A stretch of DNA of 64,000 nt from [Muricauda] lutisoli (nom. illeg.) (lineage in GTDB: Bacteria > Bacteroidota > Bacteroidia > Flavobacteriales > Flavobacteriaceae): NCBI RefSeq assembly GCF_017313105.1, contig NZ_JAFLND010000001.1, positions 868,001 to 932,000 of the forward strand. Reading direction: 5' to 3'. The notes under the pieces are model-generated. The model was not told the DNA's origin and did not search any database. It was given only the letters and a program-made list of their open reading frames with translations. A program made the translations under genes and the position numbers. This document shows, in pieces, positions 53,828-62,961 of the stretch. Within the stretch, counting starts at the first letter, position 1; every line of letters starts with the position of its first letter.

Positions 53828-54659
53828 AGTGTTGAAAGCTGGCCTTTATTTGAGTATCCAGGACCTTGGAAGGTTCGGCCATCGAGATATTGGCGTGCCC
53901 ATTGCCGGTGCCATGGATGTGGAATCGGTAAAAAAAGCCAATCTTTTGTTGGAAAATGATGAGAACGATGCGGTGCTGGAAATTACCATGACAGGTCCTA
54001 CACTTCAATTTGATACGGATACATACATTAGTTTGTCAGGAGCACATATCGTTGCTACACTGAACAATGAACCTGTGGATAATTACACCGTAATCAAGAT
54101 TGGTAAGGGGGATATTCTCTCCTATGGCCGTCTTGAGAAAGGTTTTAGGGGGTATTTGGCCGTTAAGGGTGGTTTCCAATCTAAAAAGGTACTCGATAGC
54201 CGTTCACAGTTTTATCCCGTAACCCAAACGGCCCGTCTTAAAGATGGGGATGAAGTGCCTTATGAAGAGACAACGGATTACACACCTAAAATTACCGAAG
54301 TAAAGATCGAGGAGCATTTTGAAAATACAACTTTAAAAGTATATAAAGGGCCTGAGTTTTCATTGTTATCCGACGCTCAGCTCACGGAAATATTCGCAAG
54401 GCCCTACACCGTTTCCAAGGAAAATAACCGAATGGCCTACCAACTTTCCGAATTGATAACGGGGCATTCACATTCCATGTTGACGTCCGGAACGTTGCCG
54501 GGCACCATCCAACTCACCCCAGCAGGCCGTATGATCATTTTAATGAAAGATGGCCAAACCACGGGTGGTTATCCCCGGATACTTCAACTTAGCGAGGAAT
54601 CCATTTCGGTACTTGCGCAGAAAAAGTATGGGGATGAGCTTAAATTCAAGCTTTCCTAG
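53820..54659 (+). CDS. pxpC: 5-oxoprolinase subunit C (KipA-like, carboxyltransferase domain 2)
   Basis: 279 residues, ATG inside the pxpB end (ATGCTTAA). Family motifs: GLYLSIQDLGRFGHRDIGVPIAGAMD at the N-terminus, LSGAHIVATLN, GFRGYLAVKGGFQ, and TSGTLPGTIQLTPAGRMIILMKDGQTTGGYPRI near the end. It forms the carboxyltransferase-like core with PxpB and completes ATP-dependent 5-oxoprolinase. It is the last gene of the transporter-pxpABC operon. Confidence 0.92.
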   Translation: MLKVLKAGLYLSIQDLGRFGHRDIGVPIAGAMDVESVKKANLLLENDENDAVLEITMTGPTLQFDTDTYISLSGAHIVATLNNEPVDNYTVIKIGKGDILSYGRLEKGFRGYLAVKGGFQSKKVLDSRSQFYPVTQTARLKDGDEVPYEETTDYTPKITEVKIEEHFENTTLKVYKGPEFSLLSDAQLTEIFARPYTVSKENNRMAYQLSELITGHSHSMLTSGTLPGTIQLTPAGRMIILMKDGQTTGGYPRILQLSEESISVLAQKKYGDELKFKLS

Positions 54660-54702
54660 TTAGAATTCCAGAACACATTACAGCTTATTTACCCATTTTA
54701 GG

Positions 54703-54752
54703 GTATTCGTTAATTGGGTTACGGTATTCGTCAACCCAAATGATGTATTCGT
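54703..54752 (+). promoter_or_regulatory. Three direct repeats with 21-bp period, LytTR-like binding sites
   Basis: GTATTCGT occurs at 54703, 54724 and 54745, each followed by (T/C)AA. The period is exactly 21 bp, two helical turns. LytTR-domain regulators bind 9-bp direct repeats with about 12 bp between, and TTCGTTAAT fits that consensus at most positions. They lie 65 bp upstream of the small secreted protein gene. Confidence 0.5.
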
Positions 54753-54816
54753 CAATCACACTTCTAAATATTCTCACAAGTTCATTAAGCTTGAGGGAAT
54801 ATTTAAATCAAACGAT

Positions 54817-55011
54817 ATGAGAAAATTATTGTTAATTGGGGTTCTTGGACTTCTATCTTTGAATAGTTTCGCATCCTATGAGAGGCCAAAAGAATCCTCT
54901 TATTACCCAAAAATCCATGTCTATTGCGATGGCGAATACGCTGGTTTTTTTTACAACCACCCTTCTTATTCTAGTTGGGATATTATAGATATGGCAACAT
55001 CCATGTGCTAA
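54817..55011 (+). CDS. Small secreted protein (64 aa)
   Basis: 64 residues, ATG start. A signal peptide is clear (MRKLLLIGVLGLLSLNSFAS), leaving a mature peptide of about 44 residues, aromatic and with two Cys (YCDGEYAGFFYNHPSY ... SMC), which could form a disulfide. It lies downstream of the three direct repeats and 70 bp before the GLPGLI gene. No family recognised. Confidence 0.6.
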   Translation: MRKLLLIGVLGLLSLNSFASYERPKESSYYPKIHVYCDGEYAGFFYNHPSYSSWDIIDMATSMC

Positions 55012-55081
55012 TAGACGTAAAGCATTAATGCAATGCGCTTATTTTTCAGCGTGTTGCTTTTTCATTACTATCATTTATATT

Positions 55082-55873
55082 ATGAAGTATATTATTTTTT
55101 GTGTCATATTATTTTTTTTGACATCAGCTTGGTCACAAAGTAAAGGCTTGGTTTACTATGGTCATATTGAAAGTCCGGGAATGAGGAGTGCTGCAGGTCC
55201 TGATTTAAACGCATATTTAGTTTTTGATGAAAATGAATCTTATTATGTTACAGCAAAGGACTCTTTGGAATCGTCAGTAAATGAAACTACTGTGGTAACT
55301 GGTTCTGACGGGCAAACTACTGTTTATTCGGGTGGGTCAAATTCCTTCCAATACGGGAAACAGGTTTATTTTAACAGGGGATCCGATTCTTTGTGGTGGA
55401 ACCAAAGGTTTAAAGGGAATATATACGTTGCTGAATCCCGCCCCAAAATAGAATGGAAGTTAATAAATCAGACAAAGAAATTTGGTGATTTGACCGCATT
55501 TAAGGCTACAGGTGAATTTAGGGGAAGAAATTATACAGCATGGTATATTCGTGAAATCCCCGTGCCTTATGGCCCATGGAAATTACAAGGTCTTCCGGGT
55601 TTAATCGTAGAAGCTTATGATGATAGAAAAGAAATGTTTATTTATTTCAAAAGCTTCGAATTTCCTACAAACAACCAAACACCTATTTCGAAAGTACAAA
55701 GAGCTTCCAATGATTCGCAATGTTGGATGACGATACATGAATTTAAAGATATGCTGGTTGAGAGTTTGGAAAGGGCATATAATAAAACGGTAATAATGTC
55801 CGAACGGTATGGAGGAGGTGCTCCGGAAAGACCTGTCTTTAGCGATGTTTATATAGAATCCTTCGAAAATTAA
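55082..55873 (+). CDS. GLPGLI family protein
   Basis: 263 residues from the ATG at 55082, which gives a normal signal peptide (MKYIIFCVILFFLTSAWSQ). The defining motif is present as GPWKLQGLPGLIVEAYD, and the body is a series of beta strands. This Bacteroidota family is typically paired with a TonB-dependent-receptor-like barrel, as here (next gene 7 bases away). The role is unknown, perhaps a periplasmic partner or a substrate of that barrel. Confidence 0.88.
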   Translation: MKYIIFCVILFFLTSAWSQSKGLVYYGHIESPGMRSAAGPDLNAYLVFDENESYYVTAKDSLESSVNETTVVTGSDGQTTVYSGGSNSFQYGKQVYFNRGSDSLWWNQRFKGNIYVAESRPKIEWKLINQTKKFGDLTAFKATGEFRGRNYTAWYIREIPVPYGPWKLQGLPGLIVEAYDDRKEMFIYFKSFEFPTNNQTPISKVQRASNDSQCWMTIHEFKDMLVESLERAYNKTVIMSERYGGGAPERPVFSDVYIESFEN

Positions 55874-55880
55874 GCTTTAT

Positions 55881-58526
55881 TTGTTACGAACCTTAATATT
55901 TGCAGTTTCTCTTATTTTACATTCTTTACATTTTTACTCGCAAGAACGAGTTTCCGGACATGTTCTCGATTTTAATAAAAACCCTGTAGTAGGAGCGAAC
56001 ATTGTTGTTGCCAATGAACAAGAAAAGATTTTGGTGTATGGTTTTGCAAATAATCGTGGTTTTTTTAGTGTAGACTTCCCAAAAGATATTCCTTCCAAAG
56101 TACTTGTCATCGTTTCAGGCTTGGGGTTTGAAACAAGCCAACACATCATTAATATTGAACCCAATAAATCCGAATACCAAATCACTTTTATTTTGAACGA
56201 AAAAGTGGAGCATTTGGATGAGGTAACATTGAAACCCAATGAAAAAATATACAGAACCGGTAATGTTACGAAGATCAATGTGGATGCATTCAAAGACGGC
56301 ACAGAACAGACAATTGAGGATATCCTACGCGAATTACCTGGAATAGAAATACTACAAGATGGCTCAATAAAGGCACATGGTAGGTTTATTAGCAAATTAC
56401 TCGTGGAAGGTGATGATTTATTTGATGACAAGTATAAGGTGCTTTCAAAGAACTTAGATGCAAAGATCTTGGATGAGGTCGAAATTATTGATCAATTTGA
56501 ATCCAATCCAGTCTTATCAAAAGTCACAGAATCAGAAAATGTAGCTTTAAATTTAATTTTAAAGGATGAGTACAAAAATGTTTGGTTTGGCAATGTGGGC
56601 CTTGGTTTGGGAAATAACGACAGAATCAAATCTTCAGCAAATATTGGATTGATTAAGAAGAAGGTGAAATTCTTCTATTTAGGGGGCTACAACAATCTTG
56701 GACAGACTGGTACTGGGCAAACGGGGAATGCTTCCAAAACAATAAACATAAACACCTTGGTTCAAGAAAAAAGGGTTGAATCTTCTTTGTCGCCAATCTA
56801 TGAAGTTGCACCAATTCGAATAAATCAAATGGATGAAAAAGACATTGTTTTGAATAATGCATCCCTAAACTCGATAAGTTTGGTGTGCAATCTCAATTCT
56901 GAATTAAAAATTAGGGGAACAGGCATTTTTGCCAATGACATAGAGGACCAAATGATTTTCAAAGAGACGTTATTTACTACAGGACAAGAACTTTTTCGAT
57001 ATACTGAAAACCAACATACATCCTTTGAAAAATCCAATGCAACCGGTGAATTAGAACTACAATATTATCCAAGAGAAGAAGCTTATTACAAAAATCTAGT
57101 CAAGTTTAATTCCAGCCCGCAATATACTGAAATGCTGAATGGGTTTAATGGTAACGATGTTCAACAGGACTTAACGAACTATGATACTTCTTTTTACAAT
57201 CATTTTGATTCGAGCCATCTTTTATGGAATAAACACTTAATGCACAACTATGCATATTTTGGTATGCAATCCATTGGGCATAATGGACGGTTGATTTCAC
57301 CCACTTTATATAACCTTCTAGCGGATGGCGAAGTTGGGGAAGTACATCACATATCCGATGGTTTTTCTAAAATTTATGGGGTCATATCCAAATTGATTTT
57401 CAACCAAAAAAAATATAAACAATCATTGGAATTAGAGAATCAGAAAAAAAAAGTAACTAGAGAGAATCAATTTATTGTCAACAAAAATCATCAGGGTGCA
57501 CATATTGATTCATTGGAAAATCATATCACATTTGATTCCAATAAATTTCAGGCTTCATTCAATTCCTCCTTCGACATATCAGAACATCTTAGAGTAAAAA
57601 CAGAATTCTCAATTGAACATTTGAACATAAATTTTGATCAATCTTTTTTCTCTAAATGGATGTTAATCCCGAAAATCATATTACGTATCAGAAATACGTC
57701 AATTGGAAGTTTTGGTCTAGACTATCAAAGAGATTTTACTGAACCATTGCTAGACTATTTTCTGATGAATTTTCAACTCACAGGTTACCAATCTTTCAAA
57801 AAGGGCGTTGATTTTATCAATGTGCCCAGAAAAAATCAATTTAGTTTCCATTATCAAATAGCAAATAAAATCAAGACACAACAATTGACACTAAAGTCAA
57901 AATTCAAAAGAAATGAAGCTGAGTATGCTCAAAATATTCAAATTGATGAATCAATTATTCTTAAAGGATATGATTTTGTGAAAGGCGGAACTAATTTTAC
58001 TACTACATTGGATTACACCTCCTTTTTTAAAAAATTGAATTTTTCATCCAATTTAGGAGCGAATATCAATTGGTCCAAACTTCCATATAAACTGAATACA
58101 AGTAATTTTTCAAACCTTGGGTTGTTTTCTAAAGGAATCAATATTTCTGGGACAACATATTTTGAATTTCCAGTAAATCTTGATTTTGATTTCAGTAGCA
58201 ACTGGACTAGGTCCAATTACAATGGTATAGTGTCGTACTCTAATTGGATTAATCTGTCAGCCAATCTATTATTGAAAATAAACAAGGAAATATCAGGGTC
58301 TTTTTCCAATAAATATCTCAAAATGCCAAATGCTACATATTTTAGTGAAGACTTCGATGTGCATTACACACCTCAAAATTCGAAATTTTCATATCAAATA
58401 ATGGGCAATAATATTGCCAATCAAAGGATTTTTACAATTTTAAATATTGATGAATATTCAACCACGAGCACACAAATTAAACTCATACCCAGATATATAT
58501 TGGCGTCGATTAAATACCGTTTTTAA
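55881..58526 (+). CDS. Outer-membrane TonB-dependent-receptor-like protein
   Basis: 881 residues with a TTG start. A signal peptide (ending HSLHFYSQ) precedes a carboxypeptidase-regulatory-like domain (VSGHVLDFNKNPVVGANIVVANEQEK, about 22-100), a plug-like segment (NVTKINVDAFKDGTEQTIEDILRELPGIEI) and a long run of amphipathic strands. The C-terminus is aromatic (ILASIKYRF), as in outer-membrane barrels. No TonB box is obvious, so active import is uncertain. It forms a unit with the preceding GLPGLI gene; both may be induced through the LytTR-like repeats upstream. Confidence 0.85.
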   Translation: MLRTLIFAVSLILHSLHFYSQERVSGHVLDFNKNPVVGANIVVANEQEKILVYGFANNRGFFSVDFPKDIPSKVLVIVSGLGFETSQHIINIEPNKSEYQITFILNEKVEHLDEVTLKPNEKIYRTGNVTKINVDAFKDGTEQTIEDILRELPGIEILQDGSIKAHGRFISKLLVEGDDLFDDKYKVLSKNLDAKILDEVEIIDQFESNPVLSKVTESENVALNLILKDEYKNVWFGNVGLGLGNNDRIKSSANIGLIKKKVKFFYLGGYNNLGQTGTGQTGNASKTININTLVQEKRVESSLSPIYEVAPIRINQMDEKDIVLNNASLNSISLVCNLNSELKIRGTGIFANDIEDQMIFKETLFTTGQELFRYTENQHTSFEKSNATGELELQYYPREEAYYKNLVKFNSSPQYTEMLNGFNGNDVQQDLTNYDTSFYNHFDSSHLLWNKHLMHNYAYFGMQSIGHNGRLISPTLYNLLADGEVGEVHHISDGFSKIYGVISKLIFNQKKYKQSLELENQKKKVTRENQFIVNKNHQGAHIDSLENHITFDSNKFQASFNSSFDISEHLRVKTEFSIEHLNINFDQSFFSKWMLIPKIILRIRNTSIGSFGLDYQRDFTEPLLDYFLMNFQLTGYQSFKKGVDFINVPRKNQFSFHYQIANKIKTQQLTLKSKFKRNEAEYAQNIQIDESIILKGYDFVKGGTNFTTTLDYTSFFKKLNFSSNLGANINWSKLPYKLNTSNFSNLGLFSKGINISGTTYFEFPVNLDFDFSSNWTRSNYNGIVSYSNWINLSANLLLKINKEISGSFSNKYLKMPNATYFSEDFDVHYTPQNSKFSYQIMGNNIANQRIFTILNIDEYSTTSTQIKLIPRYILASIKYRF

Positions 58527-58590
58527 ATTCTCCAAGTTTACACGTGTATCAAACCCCCAAATTCATAATATTTTTTTGTACCATTGATGT

Positions 58591-58647
58591 ATGAAAGTAA
58601 ATCAACAAGTCATTATCGAAGTAACTATTATCCCAAAAATGGGGTGA
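58591..58647 (+). CDS. ilv operon leader peptide (18 aa)
   Basis: An 18-codon ATG frame, MKVNQQVIIEVTIIPKMG, holds three Val and four Ile, including two Ile-Ile pairs. It ends within the first hairpin of an attenuator located upstream of ilvD. Position, composition and overlap with the hairpin are those of a regulatory leader peptide that senses charged tRNA-Val and tRNA-Ile. An out-of-frame ATG at 58586 is also open but lacks the Val/Ile bias. Confidence 0.7.
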   Translation: MKVNQQVIIEVTIIPKMG

Positions 58648-58706
58648 TACGGACTTTCAATTGACTGAAAAAGGCCTGTATCCCATACGATACGGGCCTT
58701 TTTCAT
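58627..58706 (+). promoter_or_regulatory. Ribosome-mediated attenuator of ilvDBNC
   Basis: Three mutually exclusive pairings are visible. 1:2 is ATTATCCC (58627-58634) with GGGGTGAT (58641-58648). 2:3, the antiterminator, is GATACGG (58646-58652) with CCTGTATC (58675-58682, one bulge). 3:4, the terminator, is at 58668-58703. The last Ile codons of the leader lie in strand 1. Stalling at Val/Ile codons would free strand 2 for 2:3 and allow read-through into ilvD. Confidence 0.65.
58668..58706 (+). terminator. Attenuator terminator upstream of ilvD
   Basis: A 15-bp stem (AAAAAGGCCTGTATC with GATACGGGCCTTTTT, one T-G pair) with a 6-base loop is followed by further Ts. It is the strongest terminator in the window and lies about 190 bp before ilvD, after the leader peptide. 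Confidence 0.85.
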
Positions 58707-58838
58707 TACAATAAAATTAATTGAATGTTGGAATTTTAATCAATCTAAAAACCTGAAATACAGTAATTTATGTTTATTATGTTTCCAGTGGATTTAAACA
58801 GCCAACAACTGTTAAAAATCTAGGGCTTTTTAAACATT

Positions 58839-58846
58839 TATCTTTG
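58839..58846 (+). promoter_or_regulatory. Possible second ilvD promoter (-7 box)
   Basis: TATCTTTG matches the Bacteroidota -7 consensus exactly and lies 49 bp before the ilvD ATG, downstream of the attenuator. No TTTG at -33 is seen at the right distance, so activity is doubtful. Confidence 0.3.
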
Positions 58847-58895
58847 AATTGCGGTATATATTCAGAAGAATACTGTATTTGAATGAAATTTGACA

Positions 58896-60572
58896 ATGGA
58901 ATTGAACAAGTTTAGTAAGAAAGTAACTCAAGACCCAACGCTGCCAGCCGCTCAGGCCATGTTGCATGCGATTGGACTAACAGACGAAGATCTACAAAAA
59001 CCTTTAATTGGAATAGCGAGCACAGGGTACGAGGGCAACCCCTGCAACATGCACCTAAATGATTTGGCCCTCGACGTAAAAAAGGGAGTGGAGTCCTCCA
59101 ATTTGGTGGGGCTTATCTTCAATACCATTGGGGTGAGTGATGGAATTTCCAATGGAACCCCGGGGATGAGGTATTCGTTACCGTCAAGGGATATTATTGC
59201 AGATTCCATTGAAACCGTGATCCATGCCATGAGTTATGATGGTTTGGTGACGGTGGTAGGGTGCGATAAAAATATGCCAGGTGCCCTAATGGCTCAGTTG
59301 CGATTGAACAGGCCATCCATTTTGGTCTATGGTGGAACCATTGCACCAGGATGCCACAACAACAAAAAACTCGATATTATCTCGGCTTTTGAGGCCTACG
59401 GACAAAAAGTGGCCGGAGCTATTGATGAGAAAGAATATAAAGAAGTCATCCACAAGGCCTGTCCAGGAGCAGGAGCCTGTGGAGGGATGTACACCGCCAA
59501 CACTATGGCATCTGCCATTGAAGCTATGGGCATGTCCATGCCGTTCAACTCTTCAATCCCAGCAGTGAACGATAAAAAACAAGCGGATTGTGAAGCGTCG
59601 GGCGCTGCCTTGTACCATTTGCTGAAAGAAGATATCAAACCAAGGGACATCGTGACCAAAAGGTCCTTGGAAAACGCATTTAGGTTAGTGACCGTGCTAG
59701 GAGGGTCAACCAATGCCGTACTTCACTTTATGGCCATAGCACACGCCGCCGAGGTGGACTTTACGTTGGAGGACATCACAAGAATTAGTGAATCCACCCC
59801 TTTGTTGGCCGATTTAAAGCCAAGTGGAAAGTATTTGATGGAGGACCTTCATAAAGTTGGAGGAGTTCCTGCCGTATTGAAATATATGCTGAAGGAAGGT
59901 ATGCTTCATGGTGATTGTATGACCGTTACAGGAAAAACCTTGGCAGAAAACTTGTTGGATGCCCCGGATTTGGCGGAAGGTCAGGACATTATCAGAAAGA
60001 AGGAGCAACCCATTAAAGATACAGGTCATATTCGTATATTATATGGAAACCTTGCTTCAGAAGGTGCCGTTGCAAAAATCACAGGTAAGGAAGGTCTCGA
60101 ATTTACAGGGACTGCTCGTGTTTTTGATAGTGAAGTAGCTGTTAATGAAGGCATCCACACAGGCAAGGTCCAAAAGGGCGATGTGGTGGTCATCCGTTAC
60201 GAAGGCCCAAAAGGAGCGCCTGGAATGCCCGAAATGTTGAAGCCCACTTCCGCTATTATGGGAGCAGGTCTTGGAAAAGATGTAGCCTTGATCACTGATG
60301 GTAGGTTCTCCGGAGGTTCCCACGGATTCGTGGTGGGCCACGTGTCCCCCGAAGCACAGGTGGGTGGTGGAATAGCCCTTGTGAAAGATGGTGATGAGAT
60401 TACCATTGACGCTGTCAAGAACACCATTAACATTAACATATCGGACGAGGAGTTCGAGCAACGAAGAAAAGAATGGAAGCAACCCGAACTTAAAGTTAAA
60501 TCGGGAAGCTTGTACAAATATGCCAAAACGGTATCATCCGCAGCAAAAGGCTGTGTAACCGATTTGTTTTAA
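58896..60572 (+). CDS. ilvD: Dihydroxy-acid dehydratase
   Basis: 558 residues from the ATG at 58896. Iron-sulfur ligand motifs are present: [18 protein letters not shown] and [17 protein letters not shown]. The C-terminal active-site region reads [22 protein letters not shown]. The enzyme makes the 2-oxo acids of valine and isoleucine synthesis. It is the first structural gene of ilvD-ilvB-ilvN-ilvC, preceded by a leader-peptide attenuator. The ilvB start is 36 bases downstream. Confidence 0.96.
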   Translation: MELNKFSKKVTQDPTLPAAQAMLHAIGLTDEDLQKPLIGIASTGYEGNPCNMHLNDLALDVKKGVESSNLVGLIFNTIGVSDGISNGTPGMRYSLPSRDIIADSIETVIHAMSYDGLVTVVGCDKNMPGALMAQLRLNRPSILVYGGTIAPGCHNNKKLDIISAFEAYGQKVAGAIDEKEYKEVIHKACPGAGACGGMYTANTMASAIEAMGMSMPFNSSIPAVNDKKQADCEASGAALYHLLKEDIKPRDIVTKRSLENAFRLVTVLGGSTNAVLHFMAIAHAAEVDFTLEDITRISESTPLLADLKPSGKYLMEDLHKVGGVPAVLKYMLKEGMLHGDCMTVTGKTLAENLLDAPDLAEGQDIIRKKEQPIKDTGHIRILYGNLASEGAVAKITGKEGLEFTGTARVFDSEVAVNEGIHTGKVQKGDVVVIRYEGPKGAPGMPEMLKPTSAIMGAGLGKDVALITDGRFSGGSHGFVVGHVSPEAQVGGGIALVKDGDEITIDAVKNTININISDEEFEQRRKEWKQPELKVKSGSLYKYAKTVSSAAKGCVTDLF

Positions 60573-60608
60573 TTATTATGATAGGGGTATCTCCCTAAAT
60601 ACAGGCTT

Positions 60609-62342
60609 ATGGAGACATTAAAAGCAGAAAAAAAAGATAGTAAAAGTCAAAAAGCGATCAGAATTACTGGCGCCGAGGCGATTATACATTGTTTGCTCGC
60701 CGAAGGAGTGGATTTGATATATGGCTACCCTGGTGGTGCCATTATGCCCGTTTATGACGAATTATATAAGTTTCAAGACAAACTGACCCATATCCTGACG
60801 CGTCACGAGCAAGGTGCCACTCATGCCGCACAAGGCTACGCCAGGGTTACAGGTAGAGTAGGGGTTGCCATGGCGACATCTGGGCCTGGCGCCACCAATT
60901 TGGTGACCGGAATTGCCGATGCTCAGATAGACTCCACGCCAATGGTTTGTATTACGGGTCAGGTAACGAGAAGTCTTTTGGGTTCGGATGCCTTTCAAGA
61001 AACGGATATCGTAGGGATTTCCACACCTGTGACCAAGTGGAACTACCAGATTACCAAAGTAGAAGAGATCCCAGAAATCATGGCAAAGGCATTTTACATT
61101 GCCCGGTCAGGAAGGCCAGGGCCCGTATTGGTGGATATTACCAAAAATGCGCAGTTTGATGAACTTGACTTTGTATATGAAAAGTGTACGGCTGTACGAA
61201 GCTACAAACCCGTGCCTAAGCCGCAACCAAGTAGTCTTGAAAAGGCAGCAGAGCTCATCAATAGCGCTAAAAAGCCTTTTATCGTATTTGGTCAGGGTGT
61301 TATTTTGGGAGAAGCCGAGGCTGAACTCAAAGCTTTGGTGGAAAAAGCTGGAATCCCTGCAGCATGGACCATTCTTGGTCTTTCTGCCATGGAGACCGAC
61401 CATCCGCTAAATGTGGGTATGGTGGGCATGCATGGAAATTATGGCCCAAATATGCTTACCAATGAATGCGATGTGCTCATTGCCATAGGAATGCGTTTTG
61501 ATGATCGTGTAACAGGTGACTTGAACACCTATGCAAAACAGGCCAAGATTATTCATTTTGAAATAGACCCTGCAGAAGTCAATAAAAACGTAAAAGTCGA
61601 TGTTGCTGTTTTGGGCAATGCCAAGGAAACATTGGAACAGATTCTACCAATGCTCGATGAAAAAGAGCACAAGGAATGGAAGGCCGAGTTTGATAAAATG
61701 TATCAAATTGAATACGATGCTCTGATCAACAAAGATATCTATCCCACTAAGGAGGGCTTGACCATGGGGGAGGTGATCGAACAGATCAATGTGGCCTCTG
61801 GACAAAAAGCAGTTATTGTTTCTGATGTGGGGCAACACCAAATGATCGCATGTCGATATGCCAAGTTCAAGCAATCCAAGAGTAACATTACTTCTGGAGG
61901 TTTGGGAACTATGGGATTTGGGCTTCCCGCTGCCATCGGTGCGAAAATGGGGGCCATGGATCGCGAAGTGGTCGCTATTATTGGAGACGGTGGTTATCAA
62001 ATGACCATTCAGGAGCTTGGTGTTATTTTCCAACACAATGTACCTGTGAAGATCGTGGTATTGAACAACGACCACTTGGGGATGGTACGCCAATGGCAAG
62101 AACTATTCTTTGACAGGCGCTATGCATCCACGGTAATGACCAACCCGGATTTTGTAAAAATCGCGGAAGGATATCATATCAAATCAAGAAGGGTTACCGA
62201 AAGAGGAGACCTTCAAGATGCAGTAGAAGAAATGATGGCGTCCAAAGACCCTTACTTTTTGGAAGTGAAAGTGGAAAAAGAGGACAACGTATTCCCTATG
62301 ATACCATCAGGAGCATCCGTTTCAGACATCAGATTAAAATAA
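60609..62342 (+). CDS. ilvB: Acetolactate synthase large subunit
   Basis: 577 residues, ATG start. ThDP enzyme motifs: GYPGGAIMPVYDEL at the N-terminus, catalytic Glu in TRHEQGATHAAQGYAR, the GQVTRSLLGSDAFQE loop, and the ThDP/Mg site GDGGYQMTIQELGVIFQHNVPVKIVVLNND. The enzyme condenses pyruvate with pyruvate or 2-oxobutyrate as the first common step of branched-chain amino-acid synthesis. It is paired with ilvN 67 bases downstream, and a hairpin lies in that gap. Confidence 0.96.
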   Translation: METLKAEKKDSKSQKAIRITGAEAIIHCLLAEGVDLIYGYPGGAIMPVYDELYKFQDKLTHILTRHEQGATHAAQGYARVTGRVGVAMATSGPGATNLVTGIADAQIDSTPMVCITGQVTRSLLGSDAFQETDIVGISTPVTKWNYQITKVEEIPEIMAKAFYIARSGRPGPVLVDITKNAQFDELDFVYEKCTAVRSYKPVPKPQPSSLEKAAELINSAKKPFIVFGQGVILGEAEAELKALVEKAGIPAAWTILGLSAMETDHPLNVGMVGMHGNYGPNMLTNECDVLIAIGMRFDDRVTGDLNTYAKQAKIIHFEIDPAEVNKNVKVDVAVLGNAKETLEQILPMLDEKEHKEWKAEFDKMYQIEYDALINKDIYPTKEGLTMGEVIEQINVASGQKAVIVSDVGQHQMIACRYAKFKQSKSNITSGGLGTMGFGLPAAIGAKMGAMDREVVAIIGDGGYQMTIQELGVIFQHNVPVKIVVLNNDHLGMVRQWQELFFDRRYASTVMTNPDFVKIAEGYHIKSRRVTERGDLQDAVEEMMASKDPYFLEVKVEKEDNVFPMIPSGASVSDIRLK

Positions 62343-62409
62343 AAACAGATTAACCTCGATGAAGGAAAAGCTTATTTTGCTTTATCGGGGCACAAGCGTA
62401 TAAAGCACT

Positions 62410-62937
62410 ATGGAAAAACAATGGTATACCATCTCGGTGTATTCCGAAAATCATGTGGGGTTGCTCAATAGAATATCTGGAATATTTTTAAAGCGACACA
62501 TCAATATTGAAAGTTTAAATGTTTCAAAATCAGAGATAGAGGGTGTTTCTAAATTCACGATTGTGGTTTTTACCACCGAGGATTGGACACGAAAAATCGT
62601 AGGTCAGATAGAAAAACAAATAGAGGTCATCAAGGCATATTATCATACCGATGATGAAACCATTTATCAAGAATCTGCCTTGTTTAAAATTGCTTCACAT
62701 TTGTTGTTCGATGAACGTCAGATACAAAACATCATCAAAGAAAGCAATGCGCAGATCGTTACCGTGAACCGTGAGTTTTTTGCATTGGCCAAAACGGGTC
62801 GTAGGCACGAAATCGACGAAATGCACGATGCATTGGAACCTTACGGTATTATGCAGTTCGTGCGCTCGGGCAGGATAACGGTGACCAAGGCAGCAATGCC
62901 CATTAGCGAAATATTACAGGAATTTCAAGAAAACTAA
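62410..62937 (+). CDS. ilvN: Acetolactate synthase small (regulatory) subunit
   Basis: 175 residues, ATG start. The N-terminal ACT domain is evident (YTISVYSENHVGLLNRISGIFLKRHINIESLNVSKSE), which binds valine for feedback inhibition, and is followed by the C-terminal small-subunit domain (REFFALAKTGRRHEIDEMHDALEPYGIMQFVRSGRITV). It regulates and activates the IlvB subunit. ilvC begins 24 bases downstream. Confidence 0.93.
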   Translation: MEKQWYTISVYSENHVGLLNRISGIFLKRHINIESLNVSKSEIEGVSKFTIVVFTTEDWTRKIVGQIEKQIEVIKAYYHTDDETIYQESALFKIASHLLFDERQIQNIIKESNAQIVTVNREFFALAKTGRRHEIDEMHDALEPYGIMQFVRSGRITVTKAAMPISEILQEFQEN

Positions 62938-62961
62938 ATAGCATAAAATCAAATATTAAAA

